A DNA stretch of 37,847 nucleotides from Candidatus Woesearchaeota archaeon (GTDB lineage: Archaea; Nanobdellota; Nanobdellia; Woesearchaeales; UBA10216). A program made the translations under genes and the position numbers. Positions 1-8,756 of this stretch are shown piece after piece (within the stretch, counting starts at the first letter, position 1; every line of letters begins with the position of its first letter). The stretch lies in the NCBI GenBank assembly GCA_016192945.1, contig JACPTE010000016.1, positions 1-37,847 of the forward strand, read 5' to 3'. The notes below the pieces were generated by a model. It was not told the origin of the DNA and did not search any database. It worked only from the letters and a program-made list of their open reading frames with translations.

Positions 1-1321
1 AGTCACTGACATCAGTGATCATCTTAGGGTCAAAATAAAGCTCCACAAGGAAATAAAGCGGAATCCCAATCATTATTATTGAAATGCTCAGCCTCAGCAG
101 GTTGAATCCTGATGAATCAGCAAGGCTTTCAATAAGGATTGTTGAGAGCAGGAACAACGAGACAATAACAGGCCCTACCTTCCCGAAAGGCACCTTAAAG
201 GGCCTCTCAGCATTCGGACTCCTGTGCCTCAGGATAGTCACTGAAAGAATTACCGGGATATACATCAATGCTGCAAGCGGGACAAGTATGCTGAGCAGCA
301 GCTGATAGTTCCCAAGCACCATGAACAAGAGGAGAACAGTCACTATGGACTGGAAGATTATGGCCTTGTAAGGAGTGTTGAACCTGGGATGTATAGCCTT
401 CAGCTGCTCAATAAAGAGCTTATCCCTCGCCATTGCAAGAACCAGCCTGGGCATGGTTATAATCCCTGAAGCAGCAGAGCCGATTAATGCCAGCACTATG
501 CCTGCAATTATTAATGCAGCGCCATTGGAGCCGAACAGCTGATGAGCCAAAATGACTGTTGGCGACTCATTACCCAGTCCTGCAAGCCCCTGGTAGCCGA
601 TTACGCCCAAACTTATAATGAGCATGCCAAACCCAAGAACAGCAATAACAATCGTGCCGGCAACAATAGCCCTGGGGATTGTCTTCCTCGGATCCTTGGT
701 TTCCTCTGCAAGGTAAGTGGCTGACTCCCATCCAAAATAGGTCTCAAGAAGGAAGAACATGGTCAAAAAAATTGAAAGAGGGCTGTGGGTAACAAGAGGC
801 ATCAGGTTATCCAGATTCATTGCAAATAACCCCCGCCCGACCAGCGCGACAATCACGCTGACTATAGCAACAGCGAACCCTATTGAAATCAATGAAGTAG
901 CCTCCAGACCAAGCAGGGCAACAAGGTTCAGGGCAAGAATAATCCCCGAGCTTAGAAGAAACTTAACTGCAATTGAGGATTTAGGCATTATTATATTAAT
1001 GGAGGCGACAATCAGCACAGCAACACTTATGTTTCCGACAAGCCACGCAGCCCAGCCAGTCATGAATGATGTGAACCTTCCATAGGTCTGCTTGCTGAAC
1101 TCGTACACCCCTCCGCTTTTCGGAAACATGCTCACAAGCTCCCCGAAGCAGGCAGCTATGTAGATTGAAACAAGTGACAGGATTACCCATGCCACCAATG
1201 CCAGGTTGCCGGAATACCTAGCTCCTATGCTGGCTCCGAAAAAGATGGCAGTGCCCATTATTGAGCCTATTGACAAGGACAGCACTGTCCAGAACCCAAA
1301 TCCTCTTTTCAGCTCAACCAT
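1..1321 (-). CDS. APC-family amino acid permease (C-terminus cut by window edge)
   Basis: Reverse-strand frame reads MVELKRGFGFWTVLSLSIGSIMGTAIFFGASIGARYSGNLALVAWVILSLVSIYIAACFGELVSMFPKSGGVYEF..., continuous to position 1; GSIMGTAIFFG and P-x-SGGVYE motifs are typical of APC transporters. The ORF track lists only antisense frames here. Confidence 0.9.
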   Translation of the reverse strand, partial: MVELKRGFGFWTVLSLSIGSIMGTAIFFGASIGARYSGNLALVAWVILSLVSIYIAACFGELVSMFPKSGGVYEFSKQTYGRFTSFMTGWAAWLVGNISVAVLIVASINIIMPKSSIAVKFLLSSGIILALNLVALLGLEATSLISIGFAVAIVSVIVALVGRGLFAMNLDNLMPLVTHSPLSIFLTMFFLLETYFGWESATYLAEETKDPRKTIPRAIVAGTIVIAVLGFGMLIISLGVIGYQGLAGLGNESPTVILAHQLFGSNGAALIIAGIVLALIGSAASGIITMPRLVLAMARDKLFIEQLKAIHPRFNTPYKAIIFQSIVTVLLLFMVLGNYQLLLSILVPLAALMYIPVILSVTILRHRSPNAERPFKVPFGKVGPVIVSLFLLSTILIESLADSSGFNLLRLSISIIMIGIPLYFLVELYFDPKMITDVSD

Positions 1322-1431
1322 CAAAGTTCACTGGTGCCAACACAGACAGAACTATCTTATAAGGTTTGCTGTGCCAAAAAGATTTAAATAATCGGGTATC
1401 AATTGCCTGTTATGCCAAAAAGAGGTGAAAC

Positions 1432-2043
1432 ATGGCTTTAGGGCTCGGATTAGCATTCACAATAATCATTGCAATAGCGGCGATATTCATCGCCCACAAG
1501 CTCCTTCAGGAGGCTTTTGACTTCCTTCATCTTGGAATCTCAATAGTGGGCATTGTGATTGCAGTATGCTTTATTGCGGTTGCCTATGATGCCATAAGCT
1601 TCAGAAGCTCCTTCTCAAGCAACAGCAACCTGCTCGCGGTAAGGCAGGATTCATCAGTCACTTACGCAGCAACCATAACCAACGGAACAGGTATAGAGCC
1701 TGTTAGCAGCCAAGAGCTTGCGGAAATATCCGCGCAAATAGCAGGCAAGGACTACAAAAGCGCCCTTGGGAAGAACTACAAGCTTGTGATAGTGGAAAAA
1801 GAGCTCCTCTCAGGAGGTAACAACAGCTCAGGACTGCCTGGAAGCCCTGATAGCGAGATGCTTTACTCGTTTTCAAGGCTGATGGGAAACCCCGGGTTTT
1901 TCGCGGCATCATACAAATCAGGGAAAATAGAAGTGTATCCTGAGACCCTAATGTTCAAGGCAATCAGGATTGTTCCTGTCCCTGGATTTGACAACTTCTT
2001 CAACGCAGGCCTGGACAGGCTGAACGTGACAGCAGGTATCTGA
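1432..2043 (+). CDS. Membrane-anchored hypothetical protein, first gene of the surface-protein operon
   Basis: 203 aa, two N-terminal hydrophobic helices; SD-like GAGGTG upstream; stop abuts the start of the next ORF. Confidence 0.75.
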   Translation: MALGLGLAFTIIIAIAAIFIAHKLLQEAFDFLHLGISIVGIVIAVCFIAVAYDAISFRSSFSSNSNLLAVRQDSSVTYAATITNGTGIEPVSSQELAEISAQIAGKDYKSALGKNYKLVIVEKELLSGGNNSSGLPGSPDSEMLYSFSRLMGNPGFFAASYKSGKIEVYPETLMFKAIRIVPVPGFDNFFNAGLDRLNVTAGI

Positions 2044-2044
2044 C

Positions 2045-5000
2045 ATGAAAACGAAATTGATTATATGCATATTTGCGCTCATGCTTGCCCCAGCCCTGGC
2101 AGCAGCTGAAGAGCAGTCATTCAGCGTCTATTCCGGTGAATCAATCACCATTGACAAGCAGGTCATAACCATTTACCTGAGCGGGTTCAAGGAGGGCATA
2201 TTCGCGGAATACGGAGGAAAATACATCTCAATATCAAACAACAGCTGCGAGTCTACAGACTATTTCAAGCTGTGCCTGGACAACATAGAGCAGGATTACA
2301 CAGCAAAAAAGAAGAAAATAAGCATCAGGGGGATTTCAACCGTGCCATCAATCACGATTACCAGAACTGCCTCAAAATCAGACCTAATGGTCTGGGAGGA
2401 AAGCGTGCTCACAGTCCAGATAGCCAACACAGGCGGGGTTGCAAGAAACGCAACCTATCTTGACACATTCCCTGAAGACGTGGAGATAAAAGACATCATG
2501 GGGGCTCGGCTCAGAGGAAATTCTGTCTACTGGACAGGGGAGATTGGAGGCTCATCAACAAGGGATATAGAGTACAAGGTAAGGCCCAAGGCCAAGCTCA
2601 AGCAGGGGCTCAAGGCAAGCTTCACATATTTTGACGGCTACCAGATGAAAACAGCCTACTCAAGCGAGATTACCTTTGATGTTTCACATTCAGTTAAAAT
2701 AGATGCGACAGTTGGGAAAACGCCTGTTTACGTCGGGGAGAACAACACGCTTAAAATCAATGTCACCAACAGGGGAAACAACACGGCAAATGCCACTGTG
2801 AATATACAGTTCAGCCCGGACATAGAAGTAGTTGACTACCCCCACACATTTTACAAGGCTGGAAAAAACTCCTACAGCTACACAAGAGAGTTCAGCAAAA
2901 GAAACAAGAGCAATGACATCTATTACTCTTATGTATACAAATTTGATATCAAAAGCAGGAAAACAGGAAGCTCAGACACGACAATATCAAGCTCATACAC
3001 AGACATAGATACCCTGGAAACTGCAAATGCAGAAGACACGCATAAGTACATAGTGGCTGAAGACAAGGGGATTAAGATAAGGACCAGCCTTGCTGACAAG
3101 GTAATAGAGTCAAACCAGAGGTACACTGTACAGGTATTTGTCCAGAACCTGAACCCGTTTGATGAGGTGACAGATGTATTAGTCACTGCAAATACAGACC
3201 TGGGGTATGTGCCTGATGTGTTCCTTGACAGGATGAGCTCGCAGGCCCAGAAAAAGGTGATTGAAAAGGACTTCTTTGCGTCAAACACCACCACAACAAC
3301 AGGGGCATCACTGGTGGCAAATGTAACCTACAAGCTGGGAGGAGATAAAAAAACCTACACTTTCAGGGACACAATAACCATCTATCCCGTAAAAGAGCTG
3401 GTAATCAACCACCTGCTCTCCAAGACCACTGTAAACAGCGGAGAAGACTTCTTTGTCACAGTCACAGTGCAAAACCCGAGGACAACAGACATCAACAAGG
3501 TGAAAGTTTACGACACGGTTCCTGAAAACCTCACAGTAACCGGAAAAAACACTGCATTAGCCAGCATAACAAAGAAAAGCACTGCCACGATATACACCTA
3601 CAAGCTGACAGCGCCAAGGGTCAGCAAAGAGACAAAATTCAAGATAAGGACTGGCGCTGAATACTCTGATGCTGACTCTGAATTTGACTTCGCGGCATAC
3701 AACAAGTACAACTATTCCAAGGAAACAGAGTTCACAGTGCTTCCAGTCAAGTTCACATTAAGCCCGACAAGGCTAGTGAGGGAAACAGACACGTACAAGG
3801 GGAATGTCATCAGCATAGACTACACAGTAAAGAATGAAGACGACTCTATGACAGCAAAAGACGTTGTGCTGCACTTTCCCCTACAGCAATACCTGGATCT
3901 GGTAAACTACCTGAACTACTCGCTGCCTGAAATTGAGCCTGGAGAGGCCATACTTGCACCAGGAAAAGAACGGATAAGGGCAAAGACAAACGGAACCTAC
4001 AACCTGCTCAGCTCATATGTCACATACAAGAACCAGTATGGGGACTCATTCGCCTACAACGCATCAGGAATAGCCCTGAACCTGAAGGAAAGCCCGATTT
4101 ACGGGCCAGCAGTAATAGTGTCAAAGGACGCTCCTGACAAGGTCAATGACACAGACTCATTCATAGTGCAGCTTAACGTAAGCAACATAGGAGACCAGCC
4201 GGCAAGCGTACAGGTAAGCGACGGGGAAGTCCAATTCACAGCCATAGTAAGCCCGCAGTCATACACCACATACAGATACTCCACAACAATAAGCCAGCCC
4301 GGAACATATAAGCTTCCAATTGCAGTAGCCAGGTATTCATACAATAACATGAGCCTATACACAGGCTCAAACATAAAGGCAGTTGAAGTGGAAAACAATC
4401 CCCTGGTCAGGATTGAAAGGATACTGCCTGAAAAGGCAAACAATGTAGACAGCATTAACTCCACATTGAGAATCACAAGCCTCAGCCCGACACCGCTTAG
4501 CATAGGCGTAACAGACGGAGCTTACAACTGGCAGCTCGGGGCAGTCACAGGGCAAAAAGACATAAGCAGGGAAATCAGCTTTGACACAGCAGGGCAGAAA
4601 ATTATTGAGCCAGCTTACGCATACTATTCATTCATCAACCGGACTTACAACGTCTCATCAGGCACATATTTCATTGATATCAAGGAAAAAAAATTCGTAA
4701 CCATCAGGAAAGCAGTGCTGAAAAAAGACGTGAAGCTCGGGCAGAACATAACAGTAAACCTCACGCTGAAAAATGAGCAAAGCTATCCGCTAACTGTGAC
4801 AATAACTGAAGCAGAAAAGAAGTGGAATTACACCCTTGAGCCAGACCTGTGGCAGTCAACAACCTACAAAACTGAGGCGACCAGCAGCACGCTAGACCCA
4901 ACCACCATAACTGTTGAATACAAGAACAGGACATTCCAATACTATTCTGAAGAGCTCACGCTGGACATTCCGGGAGGCAAACTAAAAAAGGCAAAAAACG

Positions 5001-5128
5001 ATATAAAAAATGAAACAAAGAACGAAACCGCCACCCCTTCAGAGAGCCAGCAGAAGCCTGATGAGGGCATTTTGAAAAGAATTATAAACGGAATAGTCAG
5101 TATACTCTCATGGAAGAGGGCTTCCTAA
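2045..5128 (+). CDS. Large secreted surface protein with repeated DUF11/CARDB-like beta-sandwich domains
   Basis: 1027 aa, signal peptide MKTKLIICIFALMLAPALAAA; repeated modules such as LTVQIANTGGVARNATYLDTFPEDVEI, LKINVTNRGNNTANATVNIQFSPDIEV, FFVTVTVQNPRTTDINKVKVYDTVPENLTV; many N-x-S/T sequons. Confidence 0.8.
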   Translation: MKTKLIICIFALMLAPALAAAEEQSFSVYSGESITIDKQVITIYLSGFKEGIFAEYGGKYISISNNSCESTDYFKLCLDNIEQDYTAKKKKISIRGISTVPSITITRTASKSDLMVWEESVLTVQIANTGGVARNATYLDTFPEDVEIKDIMGARLRGNSVYWTGEIGGSSTRDIEYKVRPKAKLKQGLKASFTYFDGYQMKTAYSSEITFDVSHSVKIDATVGKTPVYVGENNTLKINVTNRGNNTANATVNIQFSPDIEVVDYPHTFYKAGKNSYSYTREFSKRNKSNDIYYSYVYKFDIKSRKTGSSDTTISSSYTDIDTLETANAEDTHKYIVAEDKGIKIRTSLADKVIESNQRYTVQVFVQNLNPFDEVTDVLVTANTDLGYVPDVFLDRMSSQAQKKVIEKDFFASNTTTTTGASLVANVTYKLGGDKKTYTFRDTITIYPVKELVINHLLSKTTVNSGEDFFVTVTVQNPRTTDINKVKVYDTVPENLTVTGKNTALASITKKSTATIYTYKLTAPRVSKETKFKIRTGAEYSDADSEFDFAAYNKYNYSKETEFTVLPVKFTLSPTRLVRETDTYKGNVISIDYTVKNEDDSMTAKDVVLHFPLQQYLDLVNYLNYSLPEIEPGEAILAPGKERIRAKTNGTYNLLSSYVTYKNQYGDSFAYNASGIALNLKESPIYGPAVIVSKDAPDKVNDTDSFIVQLNVSNIGDQPASVQVSDGEVQFTAIVSPQSYTTYRYSTTISQPGTYKLPIAVARYSYNNMSLYTGSNIKAVEVENNPLVRIERILPEKANNVDSINSTLRITSLSPTPLSIGVTDGAYNWQLGAVTGQKDISREISFDTAGQKIIEPAYAYYSFINRTYNVSSGTYFIDIKEKKFVTIRKAVLKKDVKLGQNITVNLTLKNEQSYPLTVTITEAEKKWNYTLEPDLWQSTTYKTEATSSTLDPTTITVEYKNRTFQYYSEELTLDIPGGKLKKAKNDIKNETKNETATPSESQQKPDEGILKRIINGIVSILSWKRAS

Positions 5129-5131
5129 GAG

Positions 5132-5494
5132 GTGGTCTTTATGGGAATATTCGGCAAGCTTATGTTCTGGAAAAAAAAGGATGACTTGGGTTTAGGCGAT
5201 AACCTGGGGCTGCCAGCCAACCAGCCGCAGCCATTCCAGCCAGGAAACTACCCTGGCGATGTAATCCAGCAGCCCTGGAGCCAGCCCCAAAGCCAGGGGC
5301 TTTATGCGCAGAACCAAACTGCCCAGTTTGAATCACTCCAAAGCTCAAGCTCGTATGCTGCCGGAAAGCAGCTTGAAGTAGTATCAGCAAAGCTTGACGC
5401 GCTTAAGGCAGCAATTGACAGCCTAAGCCAGAGAATGGCAAACATAGAAAGGATGATGGAAAGCGAGGAATACTTCAAGAAAAGAGGATGGTGA
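5132..5494 (+). CDS. Small hypothetical protein with basic/hydrophobic N-terminus, Pro/Gln-rich linker and C-terminal coiled coil
   Basis: 120 aa, likely start at 5141 (MGIFGKLMFWKKKDDLGLGDNLGLP...); C-terminal LDALKAAIDSLSQRMANIERMMESEEYFKKRGW; overlaps the lspA start by 7 nt. Confidence 0.7.
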   Translation: MVFMGIFGKLMFWKKKDDLGLGDNLGLPANQPQPFQPGNYPGDVIQQPWSQPQSQGLYAQNQTAQFESLQSSSSYAAGKQLEVVSAKLDALKAAIDSLSQRMANIERMMESEEYFKKRGW

Positions 5495-5952
5495 CAAAAA
5501 AAGACCTGCTGTACTTTGCAATAACCCTGGCTGTTTTTGCAGCTGACCAGGCTGCCAAGCTGCTAATCAGGCAGCTTGAAACCCCAATAATCCTGTCCAG
5601 CTTCTTCCAGATTGCCTACATCAAAAACACAGGAGCGGCATTCGGGCTTTTCCAGAACAGCTCAACAGCACTGGGAATAATAGGCATGATAGTGACAGCC
5701 ATAATAATCTACTCCTACAGAAGGCTTCCGGAATCAACAGCACTGAGGGCAGGGCTGGCCCTGATTCTGGCAGGAACAATCGGGAACATATATGACAGGC
5801 TTGCATATGGCTTTGTAACAGACTTCATAGGCTTCAGCTTCTGGCCTGCATTCAACATAGCAGATGCATCGCTGACTATTGGAGCTATCCTGATAGCCTA
5901 TTCTGCTGCAAAAGAAAGAATGCCTGAACAAAAAGCAACTTCAAAAGCATGA
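5488..5952 (+). CDS. lspA: Signal peptidase II (prolipoprotein signal peptidase)
   Basis: Four hydrophobic helices; motifs D-Q-x-x-K (ADQAAKLLI), KNTGAAFG, GNIYDRLAYGFVTDFI and FNIADASLTIG with both catalytic Asp present. Confidence 0.92.
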   Translation: MVTKKDLLYFAITLAVFAADQAAKLLIRQLETPIILSSFFQIAYIKNTGAAFGLFQNSSTALGIIGMIVTAIIIYSYRRLPESTALRAGLALILAGTIGNIYDRLAYGFVTDFIGFSFWPAFNIADASLTIGAILIAYSAAKERMPEQKATSKA

Positions 5953-5960
5953 GCTGCTGA

Positions 5961-6305
5961 CTAGAACTCCTCAAACTCCTGCATCTCCTTCAGGTGGCCG
6001 CTCTTTTTCAGCCACTGAATCTGGGCTTTCCTGTACTTGAAAAGAATGTCACCCTTCGCATCGCCTGAAAGCTCCCAAGGCTCTACAAGGACAGTATCCC
6101 CCTCCCTGACCCAGAGCTTCCTCTTAAGCCTACCAGGAACCCTGCATATCCTGTTCTTCCCATCAAGGCACCTTACCCTCATCCTGGTGCCGCCAAGCCT
6201 GAGCTCCACAATGCCAAATGTCTGGTTGCCCCTTGGAAGCTTGGTCCTGCTAATCTCCTGCTGCAACTCCTCCTGCTGCTCCTCCTGCTGCTTCTTCAAG
6301 CCCAT
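5961..6305 (-). CDS. Translation initiation factor aIF1A
   Basis: QTFGIVELRLGGTRMRVRCLDGKNRICRVPGRLKRKLWVREGDTVLVEPWEL is the eIF1A OB-fold. ORF track start is 6320; TATA at about 6330-6340 favours the second ATG at 6305. Confidence 0.92.
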   Translation of the reverse strand: MGLKKQQEEQQEELQQEISRTKLPRGNQTFGIVELRLGGTRMRVRCLDGKNRICRVPGRLKRKLWVREGDTVLVEPWELSGDAKGDILFKYRKAQIQWLKKSGHLKEMQEFEEF

Positions 6306-6388
6306 GAGAGGGCCAGACATAAAAACTGTATATAAATGTTTTGAAATGGGGGTGCAGCAAACTTTAAATACTCTGTTCTCAATGGTAA

Positions 6389-6736
6389 ATGAAAAAAGAG
6401 GCAGAGATGTTTCAGAATGTCATAGACTTGCTCAAAAAGGTAACATTCTTTGAGAAGGCTGTCCTTATCATAGGGCTTTTCACAATAGCAATCGGCTTCT
6501 ACTTCATCCAGAGAATATATGTTATTGACCAGCAGCTGAGCTGGCTGATGCTGATAGCCATCTTCAGCTGGCTTTCCCTGCTGCTCCTCATAATAATATC
6601 GAGCCTCAACGCAAATGTAAAGGAAGAGCTCTCAGAGGTGATAAGGGAAAGCGCAGACGAAACCAGGCTTCTCAAGGAAATCACCCACCAGCTGCTTGAT
6701 GAGATAAAGCTCCTGAGAAAGGGAGTAAAAAAGTAA
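6389..6736 (+). CDS. Small membrane protein, two TM helices plus C-terminal coiled coil
   Basis: 115 aa; hydrophobic AVLIIGLFTIAIGFYFI and WLMLIAIFSWLSLLLLIIISS; TTTAAATA box about 26 nt upstream. Confidence 0.65.
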   Translation: MKKEAEMFQNVIDLLKKVTFFEKAVLIIGLFTIAIGFYFIQRIYVIDQQLSWLMLIAIFSWLSLLLLIIISSLNANVKEELSEVIRESADETRLLKEITHQLLDEIKLLRKGVKK

Positions 6737-6740
6737 TATC

Positions 6741-7331
6741 TCAGATGTAATCCCTTATCTTCTTCTTGGAGCCCTCATACACCAGCCAGCTGAAGAACAG
6801 CACAGAGTCAAGGCCGACAAGCAGGGTTGTCTTGTACAGCTCCGGGGCTGCTGCAGAAGATGCTGGGACAAGATAGCTAATCAGGTCAAGCCCTGTTGAC
6901 CAGCTGCTTAAAGGGAAAAAGGGCATTAAAGCCCCTATTATCAGCCAGTCAAGCAGGATGTGGGTAAACGTGCCAAAGCTGAACATAATGGCATAAATAT
7001 GAAGGTTCCCCTGCCTCAGGAAGGCAAAGCGCTTCTTCCGGGCAATGGCACTTCTGGAAATCCTGTTCCTGAAAAGCCACAGCAGAAGGAAAACCGCAAG
7101 CCCAAAAGCCGGGAACAGCAATGAATGGGTTATTGTGCGGTGTATGTTGGGGATGTGCTGGAAATACGAGATAAACAGGAATATCGGAAGGTCAATGTCA
7201 GGAAGCAGCCCTGAAACGCCTGCAAAAAGCACCATCCCCTTGGAGAGGATTCTCCTGCCTTTCCGTGAAGAGTGCCTGTACAGGTCAGAAAGAATCAGGG
7301 GAAACAAGATGTGTGCAACGCCAAGCGGCAT
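6741..7331 (-). CDS. Membrane-bound metal-dependent hydrolase, YdjM/DUF457-like
   Basis: 196 aa; LLPDID, HRTITHSL and HILLDWL metal-binding motifs within hydrophobic helices. Confidence 0.8.
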   Translation of the reverse strand: MPLGVAHILFPLILSDLYRHSSRKGRRILSKGMVLFAGVSGLLPDIDLPIFLFISYFQHIPNIHRTITHSLLFPAFGLAVFLLLWLFRNRISRSAIARKKRFAFLRQGNLHIYAIMFSFGTFTHILLDWLIIGALMPFFPLSSWSTGLDLISYLVPASSAAAPELYKTTLLVGLDSVLFFSWLVYEGSKKKIRDYI

Positions 7332-7455
7332 AAGATAACCTCTTTCATCCGTTTTACATGCCTCGGCTTAAAAAGATTTCTATGCCCTTAGATTAAAAGA
7401 GAAATATTTATATATCCAGGGTATACATCTTAAATATATCTCGCTGGCGACATTC

Positions 7456-7684
7456 ATGGATTTCACTTACAAAGGAAAATCAATACTTTCAACTAAATTT
7501 GGAAAAAGGCTTTGAAGTCAGAAAAAGAGCGAAGAATATTGCTGAAAGAGGCATTCAGAGAGGAAACAAAGTAATAAATGTTGTAGTGGTTGATTTGGGA
7601 AATTACTATAAATTAATTCATGCTGGAGAATTTACCTTAAGTAAAAAGTTCAAGAAGCTAATGAGGCATAAAAATGGAATTTGA
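7456..7684 (+). pseudogene. Small toxin-like ORF interrupted by a putative 1-nt frameshift in an A5 run (7503-7507)
   Basis: ATG 7456 gives MDFTYKGKSILSTKFGKRL-stop; removing one A gives MDFTYKGKSILSTKFGKGFEVRKRAKNIAERGIQRGNKVINVVVVDLGNYYKLIHAGEFTLSKKFKKLMRHKNGI (75 aa), joining the tracked ORF 7499-7684. TTAAATATAT at about 7430 lies at leaderless-promoter distance from ATG 7456. Confidence 0.5.
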
Positions 7685-7991
7685 AAATTTAAAACTAAAA
7701 TGTGAATGTGGCGGAAAGATGGAAAAAATAAGAACAGAATGGAAAGGACTGGCAGTAAGAGGATGGAAATGCAGTAAATGTAATGAAGAAATCTTAAATC
7801 CCTCTGATGCACAAAAAGCTTTAGAAATGGAAAGAGCAAAAAGTAAAAATCTCCTTACAGTGAAGTTAAGGAAAGTGGGAAAAAGCAATGTTGTTACAGT
7901 GCCACAGCCGATAATAGAAGCTGAAAACTTAAAAGAAGGTCAAAAATTAGAATGGAAAATAGAATCTGGTAAGTTAATTTTGACTCTGTAA
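7674..7991 (+). CDS. Antitoxin-like protein: zinc-finger (YgiT/MqsA-like) N-terminus plus SpoVT/AbrB (MazE-like) C-terminus
   Basis: LKCECGGKMEKIRTEWKGLAVRGWKCSKCNEEIL zinc-finger pattern; LLTVKLRKVGKSNVVTVPQPIIEAENLKEGQKLEWKIESGKLIL is AbrB-like; 11-nt overlap with the upstream ORF. Confidence 0.75.
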   Translation: MEFENLKLKCECGGKMEKIRTEWKGLAVRGWKCSKCNEEILNPSDAQKALEMERAKSKNLLTVKLRKVGKSNVVTVPQPIIEAENLKEGQKLEWKIESGKLILTL

Positions 7992-8006
7992 ACATATATT
8001 CTTGAA

Positions 8007-8738
8007 TTACAACACCCCTGAATAAAGCGGGTATGGGTGCTTCTTCGCCTCTTTCTGCTCAGGGGTGAGGTTTCTTAGGAGCTCTTCAGCGTTAATCATC
8101 GGCTTGGGGAACTTGTCGTAGTCCTCCATAAGCCTTGGGCATGCCGTGTTTACAAAGCAGTCTATGAAAGTGAAATTCTGGAGCTCTGTGAAGTCAATCG
8201 TGTCGCACACCAGGAGATAGAAGTTCTTGTCAGGATATACCCTCTTAAGCGCCTCTGCAGCCCTGTTGTGAAGCTGCCCAGGCTTTGTTGAGATTATGAC
8301 CCCTATCTCTGTTGCATGCAGGAATCTGATGTAGCCTGCCTTTTTCTTCAATTCCTCCCTTTCTGCATCTTTCCTGTCAACTTCAAGGAACTGCCTGTTT
8401 ACAGGGTCATATATGAAAAGCCTTTTTTTGGAGTCAAATATTCCCCGCGGATGGAACTTTCCTGTCCCCACAAAAAGGACAGCATCAATTGAACCGTCAA
8501 TAACGGCAGGGAAATCGCAGCCATACATCTGGCCCTGATACATGGAGTGAAAGCCCTTCAGCACAGTAACCTTCTTCCCGGAACTTTCAAGCTGCTCCCT
8601 CAGCTCACCAAGCTTATGGATGTGCTGGATATTGGTGATTAGCCCTATTTTTTCAGGCAGCTGCCTGATGTGCTCTTCACTAAGAAGAATGGCCTCGCTG
8701 AGCCTGGCTTCAATGAAAAAGGTTTTCATATCATGCAA
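8007..8738 (-). CDS. dph2: 2-(3-amino-3-carboxypropyl)histidine synthase (diphthamide biosynthesis), lacking the N-terminal domain
   Basis: IQHIHKLGELREQLESSGKKVTVLKG...GQMYGCDFPAV, VLFVGTGKFHPRGI, IIVSTKPGQ-like IISTKPGQLHNRA and FVNTACPRLMEDY match Dph2 domains 2-3; only 243 aa. Confidence 0.88.
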   Translation of the reverse strand: MHDMKTFFIEARLSEAILLSEEHIRQLPEKIGLITNIQHIHKLGELREQLESSGKKVTVLKGFHSMYQGQMYGCDFPAVIDGSIDAVLFVGTGKFHPRGIFDSKKRLFIYDPVNRQFLEVDRKDAEREELKKKAGYIRFLHATEIGVIISTKPGQLHNRAAEALKRVYPDKNFYLLVCDTIDFTELQNFTFIDCFVNTACPRLMEDYDKFPKPMINAEELLRNLTPEQKEAKKHPYPLYSGVL

Positions 8739-8756
8739 TAGTAAAAGACGACTGAA

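Noticed and set aside
759-1085. Forward ORFs at 84-1391 in the ORF track
   Set aside because: The minus strand carries a continuous APC permease frame through this region; the forward ORFs are antisense and lack plausible protein features.
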